Assembly (NCBI RefSeq): GCF_947179165.1
Contig: NC_077245.1
Location: 42,091,286 to 42,155,285, forward strand
Reading direction: 5' to 3'
DNA length: 64,000 nucleotides
Origin: Solanum dulcamara
Lineage: Eukaryota; Streptophyta; Magnoliopsida; Solanales; Solanaceae
Shown: positions 55,763-64,000 of the stretch, piece after piece
How the letters are laid out: the number at the start of each line of letters is the position of its first letter
How positions within the stretch are numbered: the stretch's first letter is position 1
Notes under the pieces: generated by a model
What the model was told of the DNA's origin: nothing
The model's database searches: none
The model's input: the letters and a program-made list of their open reading frames with translations, nothing else
Made by a program: the position numbers and the translations under genes

Positions 55763-58312
55763 TTCGTCCTCGGAGTGTCTGCAGACCGTGTCTAATAGAG
55801 TCTTGGTTATCGATGTGTTGCGCGCCACATCTATAAACAGGAAGCTATAGGACATTTAGGATGTTACCTTTCTTCTACATCTGAGATCGTGCTTTAGATC
55901 TGAGTCATAGGAAAAAAATTCCTTATACTAACCTTGGATCTTAACAGAAGGATGACACCAACAGAAGAAAGTAATTGATGACATGGAAAGTTACAAAGCA
56001 CGCAGGTAAGTAAAGTGAAGGCACGGAAGATATCCGTTTGGTAAGGTAGTGAAGTATTATTTAAAATGTAAAGCTGAAACCTGAAGGGAAAGCAGTCAGG
56101 AAGTGCAATAGTTGCAGTTTGAAGTTGGACATATGAGGTAAGTCTAATATTTTTATATTATTGTTGACGTTGAAAGCACTGTGTGGCTGCGATAAAAATG
56201 AAATGACATTGAAAGCCCTGTGCGGCTGTGATATGACATGTAAATATATATGTTGGCCCTGTGAGGCATTGTTGGTATTTTCTGCATGCAGGTTTTGGGA
56301 TAAGTAAGAAATGTAGAGGAAACTCTGCCGAAATTTTCCCAGAACAAGAAAAAGGAAGTAAAGCATAGATTTTTGAGATGCCCGAGAAATTGATACCAAA
56401 TACCCCTACTGTGTTTAACTAAAACTGTAAGAGGTATCTTTCAGGTCGCCGACAAGGGGCACTTTTTTTTTACTTGAAGAATTTTATTTCGGAGTAACAA
56501 AAGCTTAATTAAGTAGTAAAGTTCAGACTACGGTATCTCCAGCCATATTTGTACTGTAGAAATATAAGCAGAGGGCTTAGGGTGAAGGATAAGTTGTCCC
56601 GCGAATGAGTTTCACTCTTTTTGAAAAAAAATCCAAGCCCTCAACTCCTAATTGTAAATTAGATGAGTTGTTCATAACTCGAGGATAAACTCAGAAGGAG
56701 TCCAGGTAGGTCAAGTATTAGAAGAAGTACTGTGATGTTTAAGAGGTTCTGTTTTCTTCCAACAATGATTGAAAGAAGGGTTACGATAACAGCTTATACT
56801 TCTCCACCGACTAATTGGGGAAAGAGCTTTAGACAGAAGCACCTCAAGGAGGTGTCAGGAACTAAACAGGAATACGAATTAAAAGGGGCATATGTAAGTA
56901 TGAACTGAACAGTGTGATACGAGTATGCAGGGATAAATTGGAACCACTAGTAAGATGCACTTCGTACGCGTTGCCTAAGTTAAAGGCCTGCATTGAGAAC
57001 GGAGTAAGAGCATGGGGCTTAAGATACAAAGAAATGACGCGTATACACAACGTCGCCCCAAAAATAGTGGAATCCTTAAGGGACGAGGATGGAAAACTTA
57101 AGGAACAAATGACGTAACTTTTATTCGTCCCAAGAAACAAAGGATATAGGTTGGGACAAAACCACTACTTCGAGAAAACCTAGAATAGTTATCGTCAGAA
57201 TACTAGCACTACCTAATAGGGATTAGAACAACTACAGGTGCTAAGTAATTCTTGGAAAAAGAAAAAGTAGAAGGTGGCCTTGGACGAGTTGTTCCCTAGG
57301 TCACATTGTTCAAGTACTGATTAGTAGATAAGACATTATGTTATATATGGAAAGGTTCTATCGCTTCGTAATTTAATCAAGGCTCCGTACACGGATAGTC
57401 AGATTATAAACATGCAGATAAATAAAGACATGATGCGGTACCAAATAGATTAGTGAAAGGAATTGGACAAAAATTTAGACTGGACATAGAGACTTAGAAC
57501 AAAGTACAAATAGAGGAAAGTGCGGGTACCCCCTAAAGGGGGGAAGTTAATGAGAAAATGGCAAAGGTAGGAGGAGGCAGTTGATATAGCAATAAATGTG
57601 AGATAGACGTCTAAACTTTGATAAGATATCTTGCTAAACCAAGTTGGAAAGCTCCGGAAGTTACCAATAATTGGATGGAAGCCGGAATGCTACATAAGGT
57701 AGCGTTAAGAAGTTTGTGACGAGACCCTGAACAACATAACACTAGAAGGTGGTTGCGGATAAAAACACAAAAAAAAAATGTAACCATGGAAGGATATCGG
57801 ATAACTCAAGAGACACTACGAGGGATAATGACAACATGCTAGACCAAAAAGCCAAAATGTTGGCTATAGAGTTTGTCGCAAATGATGTTGTGATAAATGT
57901 ATAACCAAGGACAAAGGAATAGAAAGCCTCCTGTGGTAGAAAATGAGAAGAACACAAAATGAATAAAGGATAGGGGAGCTCATATGTGAAATTCCATTAA
58001 AGATATGCCAGCTAATAATAGCCAAAACTCAAAATGGCTCCAAAGGTTACTATATAAAAGAACTTTAGCGCTACTCAGTAGCCCACCCTAATGAATGGGT
58101 GCGTACAGAAAGGGGGGGGGGGATACAATAGGGGAAGTTAAACCAAACTGACCAAAAAGGGACATAGTCATAGCGGAACTAAAGGTCTATGCCGATACTG
58201 GTCGTAAGATAACAAAGGAAGGACAGGGAAAAACATAAAGACTCGCGAGACAACACTAAGGTAAATCTTGGGCTAAATTGAGTGCCCGCACATCGTAGAA
58301 AGGATTACAGTG
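55763..58312 (+). other. Interior of element L, leader and unidentified region
   Basis: The first about 170 bases match the leader of D. The rest is collinear with C (10,480-12,870). A short near-tandem repeat (GAAAGC(A/C)CTGTG(T/C)GGCTG, 56,170 and 56,211) occurs only here. The best-conserved block, 57,041-57,092, lies in a 67-codon open frame (56914-57117) that ends APKIVESLRDEDGKLKEQMT. The same frame is broken in C, and I recognise no domain, so I do not call a gene. Confidence 0.6.
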
Positions 58313-58432
58313 AAACGATACACAAAGACTTCCCAGGAAGGTCACCCATCCCAATATTACTCTCGCCCCAGCACGCTTAACTTCAAAATTCTGATGGAAC
58401 TTAATGCGTTAGTGCTGGTGGGATCCCGCGAG
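58313..58432 (-). pseudogene. 5S rRNA-derived sequence inside element L
   Basis: Minus strand from 58432: GGGATCCCACCAGCACTAAC, TTCCATCAGAATTTTGAAG, AAGTTAAGCGTGCTGGGGC (58383-58365; box A region, one change), GAGAGTAATATTGGGATGGG, GGGTGACCTTCCTGGGAAG (one extra base) and TCTTTGTGT. Length and internal-promoter layout are those of plant 5S rRNA. It is antisense to L. Some positions kept here are lost in C and the reverse, so the common ancestor was closer to true 5S than either copy. The open frame 58310-58504 across it is accidental. Confidence 0.85.
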
Positions 58433-58849
58433 ATGGAGGAATCTGAACTAGTGATGGAGAAACGATATGAGATTATGTACCCAGAGTATTATAAGATACG
58501 TTAAGGCAATTGTAACAAGGGTTTAAGCAAAATAAGAAGGATTAGCTAATTGCTAATTGACGACGCACTTGAATGCCACAGTTCTTCAACATAGAACCAG
58601 TTAACGAGTGGAAAACCACAGAATAACTATATAGGCTAGTTAAAGTTCTAAAGAAAGTCGAGAAAAACTATACGAAGCTAAGGATTCCCAAATTATCAAC
58701 GTCACCATGCACCTATTCTAAACTTTTCAATAGTAGGGTGCTATGCGGGTTATTGCGAGAAGGCTAACGAATCAACCCCTTTGCTTCCAAGCAAGACCAC
58801 CTATGCAACTGGAACTAGGTGAAGCTATATGACAAGGAAGTAGTAAGAT

Positions 58850-59690
58850 TCCGTGAAGTTCCCCAACTAATATCTCAGATAGAGGAACTTCAAATATGGT
58901 TAACGTTTGGACCTCAGTCCAAGAAGAGGTCGAGAGCACAGACAAACCTTCATACCGCATTTACCTCGGGCTTCTAAATAGACTGAGCATACTATCAACT
59001 GCTAAAAAAATATATTGCGAGCTTATGAGGTTGGCTTAAGTGTAGCTAGGACTATCGTCCATCAATTATTAGGTTTGCCTACGAGAAGGGCTACTATTAC
59101 AGTATCCAAATGACCCCCTACAAGATGTTGTAAGGAAGCGCCTATAGGTCCCCCTGATGGGAAAAAGACTAAGCTGGTAGGCCAAACAGGATTAAGCAAA
59201 CTATTGACTAAAAGCCCAGAGTCGGCAGGAATGATATACAGATAATCGACATCGACATTCAAAGTTCAAATGGATGATTGGATGTTCATAACGGAGTCAC
59301 CCAGAAAAGGGGACTTAACCCAAAATATGTTAGAAGGTATCAAGTTACTCATAAGGTGGGCAATGTGACTGGTAATTTAAGCTTACCACCTGATTTGGAA
59401 ACCATACGCCCAGTCTATTAAATATAAATGTTTCGCAACTGTACTGGCGATCCACCCATAGTATGTCTCATAAATGAAGTCCATGAGATGGAAGAATTAT
59501 CCTATGATGAGAAATTTATTGCCATCTTGGATTGGCAAATTAGAAGGTTGCGAACTGAGGACGTGCCTTCCGTCAAGATACTGTGGCAAAACCAAAACCA
59601 GAAAAGGGATGACCTGGGAAATTGAAGAGGATATAAAACACAAGTATTTGCACCTATTCCCAATATTTACAGGTAACCTCGATTCCTGAA
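58850..59690 (+). pseudogene. Integrase C-terminal half and chromodomain remnant, element L
   Basis: Broken integrase: SDRGT near 58,875, a LGxxYHSSIQM-type region (ATTACAGTATCCAAATGACC, about 59,095) and the LPPDLET linker near 59,390. The open frame 59428-59625 then reads FRNCTGDPPIVCLINEVHEM and the chromodomain EELSYDEKFIAILDWQIRRL with SVKILWQNQNQK. A one-base shift carries it on to KHKYLHLFPIF. The catalytic centre is not intact. Same remnant, with different damage, as in C. Confidence 0.75.
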
Positions 59691-59785
59691 ACACGTATAT
59701 GAAATATTGGTATGGAAGTACGTGTTAAGAAAATAACAATGAATCTCCCTACGATTTGTATAAGGTGCTAAGAGAAGTTTTAGCT

Positions 59786-59821
59786 AACATTCGGGGACGA
59801 ATGTTCTAAAGGGGGGAAGGA
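59786..59821 (+). promoter_or_regulatory. Palindrome and polypurine tract of element L
   Basis: AACATTCG-GGGA-CGAATGTT (59786-59805), then AAAGGGGGGAAGGA (59808-59821), ending at the 3' LTR. The two motifs are identical to those of D. Confidence 0.85.
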
Positions 59822-62800
59822 TGTTACACCCCACCTTTTTTAAACTCGGAATGTCCCTTAAGTTACTTAGAAGTTAGCATGTGAGCCACTTAAGTTACGA
59901 CACTATCAAACGGCTCTAAGGAAGGGAGAATGTGATACCCCTTACTAGAGAAGGTTGGAGATGAAATCATAAGAGTCCGAAAGGAATTGGAGGTCAAGTA
60001 ATGAGTCGTAGGACTCGATTTACCTATGTAAGCTACTAAGTTAAAAGTCATATGCACTTGAGCTACTTAAGCATATATCAAACTTACGTAGCACGGATTA
60101 CATAGGTACATAAAATAAGACGAGATTACGAGCCCACGAGGAAGGGAAAAAAAAAAGACGACACGTGGTAGCCAATGAAGAAGCGACACGTGGCAGCACC
60201 TCAAGCAAGCAGGTGACCCACCTGCTTGGGGGGTGGTGGACCCCACTGCCACGTGGCAGCCCATAGTTGGCAGCATGATACGGTGGCCCAATAGGGGCTG
60301 GACACGTGTCACTTCTTGGGGTTGACACGTGTTACACCCTAAAGCCACATATATATGTTGATATATATCATATACTTCAGTTATCCATCAAAACATCAGC
60401 CAACTTAGAGAGAAAAAAACGTGAGGGAGAGAAATAGAGAGGCAGCCATGGTTCTTGAAGTTTAAAGGTTTGTTTTCCAATTTTCTTCCGTGAATTAATT
60501 ATATACGGTGTACCTTAAGTACGTGGATATGTATATATGTATTTTAAGACCTTCATGGAAGTAAAACTCCAGCTTTGCAATTGGAATTTGGAAGAGAAAA
60601 TAAGAGAAAACGTTAATTAATAAACCCGTTTTTGGAAGGGACAGTGGTTAGTAATAATCGTATAACTTCTTGTGCACAGATTCGTTTCAAGTGATTTAAT
60701 ATGTTTTGGAAAGGTATTTCGTGGTTCTATAACTCTCATTCAGACTCCAAAATCCATTTCCACTTGTATCAGCTTGAAAAGTGGTGATGAAGTGTAGAGG
60801 AGGTACTGCTCAAATTTGGTTTTGGAAATCCTACACGGACAGCTGTGAGTATTTTGGTCATATCGTTTTGTACAAAATTGATGTAGGGATGATTCGAAAT
60901 TGTTTGCGACCCTAATACACATGTCTATAACTTTCATGAAGGACGTAAATCCTGTTTCCCTCCATTACCCCTTCGAAACGAAGCGACAAGGTAAAACAGT
61001 AAGCTGTCCAGATTTCACATTTTGGATAGTTTTGGCGAGTTTGACAAGTTTAACGTAAGGTAAGATTTCTTCTTTTAATTTGAGCTTTATGTGTTCTGAT
61101 GGAGCATGTTACACTCCCTATTGGTGGCTGGAAATATGAAAATGGCTTAGAAATACTTGGTGTTCGGAATAAACTAATTTGTAGTCGTTATGGTTGAATT
61201 GTTGTCGAAACAAAGTGTTGTTCTTGTGAGTTGCTCTGCAGGGGTGTGGCTTGTTGTTGCAGGGCCTAAATATGTCCTAATGTGGGTTAGGGTGCTGCTG
61301 GTAGAAGCCACATGACCCCTTGTTATGTATAATTAAAGGCGTCACAAAATAAAGGCTAGACGCCCTATTGAGATATCGTATTTTTGGAATAAGTTGTTTG
61401 GAGTGTATGTTGTATATTGTTGGTATGAATTGCTGCAGGTTGTTGTTGTTGGTTGGCTGTAGGTCTTAGGGACCTGATTGGAAATTTGGATAGGGCACAT
61501 TATAGGGGAGGTGCTGCCCAATTTTCGTTAACGCCTTAACAAACTAAAGGACTAGTCGAGGAAACAACTAAGGCAATAGATTCCATTAACATTAAGGCGT
61601 AATCCAAGATGCTGGAAAGTTAAGAGTAGTTGATATTCGTATTACTTTCATATTGAATAGGTTCGGAAGACGACGAGACGAGCAGGATAAAGGGTAACTT
61701 CCAAAAGGTATGTAAAGCTTTCTTGTGGCATGTTTTGGTATAAGCACGTACAATTATCTTTCTTTCCTTTTGGCAAGTTTTAGCCTTAAGTGAAGTGTGT
61801 GTGGAATGTGGGGATAATTCCATTCCCAAAACTCCAAGTATGCCTCATAACCCATATCCACTGCTTAGTATTGGAATTTCTGTAAGAATTGAGTATTGCC
61901 TAGTAAGGCTTCTATGTATTAAACACTAGTATTTGGAAAGCTATCTCTCATTTCCTTTGATACGTGTTTGGTACGAAAGTGAGATTATGATGCCATAATG
62001 ATTCACCGAGCCCCATGATGGGTCGGGTATGAAATATGTGTATGCAGATCCCATAAAGAAAAGTACAGACTATATATAGTTTATTCTCTTTCTTCTTCTG
62101 GCATGTCTTAGTTGTAGGTTAAACATGATATGAGTTTCGGGGTAACTACATTCTTAGCAGCTCTTATTTACGTCTGAATATCGGACTTTTATAATAATCG
62201 AACTATTTCCCTGGAAACTTTTATACGTTAAAAAGTAACAAATATACAAGCTCCAAGTCTTACAGACTATATGTTAACAAATGTTTCTGGTTCCATAAGC
62301 AATTTGGCTTTACTTTAGTACGTGTCTAAGGACCCCAAAACACTAGCTAATATAGCCCCTAATGGCATTTAAAGGGCATTTAAGGTGATTACATTACAAT
62401 CCTGATTCTCAGACAATAGCTTAATTTTCTTCTACGGTTGAGTCTTCGATAATGATTTAAATTGCATATAGTTGCTCATTACTCTACTCGTGTATACTGT
62501 GACCCATCTTTCCCTGAGTCCCGGGCCAGGATATGTTCTCGTGCACAGTTCACTGCATTATTCACTGAGTCCCTCAATAGAGGGCCAGGATACGTGTATA
62601 AATATATGATGATGTGTTGTAATAAGGTGGTGATGGCACTGGGGCCATGATGATTTTACAGAGATGATTCACCGGACCCCCGAAAGGGCCGGCTATATGA
62701 TATGACTCGAACATGCATGTTTTTGTAATTCATAAAGTACAGGTACAAGTTTCTGAATTGATATCTTATCCCCTGATTCTCTATCTCAGATATGTTTCCA

Positions 62801-63350
62801 GTTGTTTTATATTATGTTTTACATACTCAGTACACATATCGTACTGACCCCCTTTCTCGGGGGGGCTGCGTTCATGCCCGCAGGTACAGATACAGATTTT
62901 GGGAGTCCGTCAGCTTAGGATTCCATGCAGCTCAGCTGGAAGAGGCTTCATTGTATCGGAGCCTAGTTTTTGATACTGTCCACGGATGTATAGAAATTGT
63001 TTTATCCATTCAGGGGTACGGCGGGGGCCCTGTCCCGCCATATGTTATCATTTATATGTTTAGAGGTCTGCAGACATGTATATGTGGGTTGTGTATGTCA
63101 GTTTGATTAAGCTGGGTCTACATGATATATGATATATATTATTATGTTATGGCAGCCTTGTCGGCTTGCGTGCCCTGTGATGTTGTAATACAAACGAAAA
63201 GGGCTACAGTTTATGAAAATGTTATCGCCAGTGGGGCTCTGTTATATGATATTGTCTTATTTACGATTCAATGTGACCTCAACTAATAGATATATGTACG
63301 GGGGGTCCAAGTCGGACCCCAGTCGCGGCCTACGGGGTTGGGTCGTGACA
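59822..63350 (+). repeat. 3' LTR of element L
   Basis: 3529 bp, nearly identical to the 5' LTR. It has five intact CACGTG boxes (60162, 60187, 60250, 60303 and 60326) against four in the 5' LTR. Confidence 0.95.
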
Positions 63351-63355
63351 CAAGG
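63351..63355. repeat. Target-site duplication of element L, right copy
   Basis: CAAGG, matching 52212-52216. Confidence 0.95.
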
Positions 63356-63945
63356 CATACTACAATCCTGTATCTCATTCTCCTTTTATTTTTAGGAAAA
63401 TTTATGTAGAGTTTCCTCTATATTTCTTAGTATCTTAACATCTGCACGCAGAAAATACCAACAGTGCCTCACAGGGAACACATATATATATAGTCATATC
63501 ATCTTATATTGCAGCCACAAAGGGCATCCAATATCAACAGTAAGAAAATGGACTTACCTTGTATGTCCACTCGAACTACATCTCTTTTAATTTCCTGTTT
63601 ACATTTCCTTTCACTTTTCGACTTTACATGTTAATCGTATTTCAACACCTTACCTGATGTATATCTTTCGTGCCTTTGCTTACATGCATGCTCTGTAACC
63701 TCCAATATCGTTAGTTACTTTCTTCTATCGATGTTGTCCTTCTACTGAAATCACAAGTTAGTATGAGGATTTTCATTCCCTATAACTCGACTCTATTGCA
63801 CAATCTTAGATATGAAAGAAGGGTAACATCCTAAATGTCCTGTAGCCTTCTATCTATAGATGTGGTGCACAATACACCGATAAACAAGACTCTACTTGAC
63901 ATGGTCTATAGATACTCCAAGGATGAACTACTCTGATACCACTTT
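63356..63945 (-). mobile_element. Element M: leader and first part of a LARD-family interior
   Basis: The reverse complement matches the interior of C from its primer site on: leader word AGGACATTTAGGAT, AGAAGGACAACATCGATAGA, GCAAAGGCACGAAAGATATA, ACAAGGTAAGTCCATT and GAAATATAGAGGAAACTCT. The primer site is 63941-63928 (TGGTATCAGAGTAG). The match runs up to the insertion point of L. It is therefore a third member of the C/L family, in opposite orientation. Its 5S-bearing part is not in the window: after L the sequence at 52,211 is different and shortened. Confidence 0.75.
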
Positions 63946-64000
63946 TGTCATGACCCAACCCCGTAGGCCGTGATTAGGGTTCGACCTGGACCCCTATATA
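63946..64000 (-). repeat. 5' LTR of element M, end only
   Basis: TGTCATGACCCAACCCCGTA and the following bases are the minus-strand end of a D/L-type LTR. The rest lies beyond the window. Confidence 0.75.

Larger units (their letters stand above)
52217..63350 (+). mobile_element. Element L: recent, complete non-autonomous (LARD-like) gypsy element
   Basis: 11,134 bp with LTRs of 3528 and 3529 bp, a perfect 5-bp target duplication, primer site and polypurine tract. Its 4.08-kb interior has no gag, protease, RT or RNase H, only an integrase/chromodomain remnant, and carries a 5S rRNA-derived segment. By eye the LTRs differ at only about a dozen places, so it moved recently and must have used proteins from elsewhere. 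It is collinear with element C. It is inserted in the interior of M, a member of its own family, in opposite orientation. Confidence 0.95.

Overview
The window reads as a plant (dicot) repeat-rich, probably pericentromeric region. I see no host gene, tRNA gene or CRISPR array. Nearly all 64 kb is transposable-element sequence: one LINE and a nest of Ty3/gypsy LTR retrotransposons of the chromovirus (Tekay/Del-like) type. They have very long LTRs (2.2-3.5 kb), a primer-binding site matching initiator tRNA-Met (TGGTATCAGAGC), DPGST-type protease, FIDD/YIDD reverse transcriptase and a C-terminal chromodomain. From general familiarity the LTR ends (TGTTACACCCC...CGTGACA) and gag types suggest Solanaceae, but that is an inference from memory.

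Layout. 1-5107: minus-strand LINE cut by the window edge (RT and endonuclease in ORF2, zinc-knuckle ORF1), next to an LTR fragment called A (5108-6934). 6935-15651: element C, a plus-strand non-autonomous gypsy element with a 3.36-kb 5' LTR and a truncated 3' LTR. 15652-33792: degraded minus-strand gypsy element E, split by element D. D (16868-28020, minus) is the best-preserved element: two 2996-bp LTRs, a perfect 5-bp target duplication, and a gag-pol frame interrupted only by four nonsense codons. 33793-37423: element F, a minus-strand deletion derivative. 37446-39301: element G, LTR end plus gag, plus strand. 39302-42553: LTR H. 42554-45109: LTR I. 45110-49980: element J (gag-pol remnant plus part of its LTR, minus). 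49981-52216 and 63356-64000: element K/M (minus), split by element L. L (52217-63350, plus) has two about 3.53-kb nearly identical LTRs, target duplication CAAGG, and a non-coding 4.1-kb interior.

Most interesting result: C and L, with part of M, form a large non-autonomous (LARD-like) family. Its interior keeps only the leader, primer site, an integrase/chromodomain remnant and the polypurine tract. At the same relative place in C (12875-12993) and L (58313-58432) sits an about 120-bp sequence clearly derived from 5S ribosomal RNA, antisense to the element. 5S-derived sequence is known from Cassandra TRIM LTRs; I do not know of it inside the internal domain of a long chromovirus-type element. 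The near-identical LTRs of L show recent mobility although it encodes no gag, protease or RT, so an autonomous relative of D probably supplied the proteins. The LTR of L is also a mosaic: about 570 bp match D better than its own family member C. LTR promoters carry clusters of CACGTG boxes beside a hairpin and a TATA-like tract, and two LTR families carry copy-number-variable minisatellites.

Relative order from nesting: D entered E; L entered M; K/M abuts and probably entered J; I separates J from its likely 3' LTR H; C entered A. Boundaries without target duplications are read by eye from homology and may be off by tens of bases.
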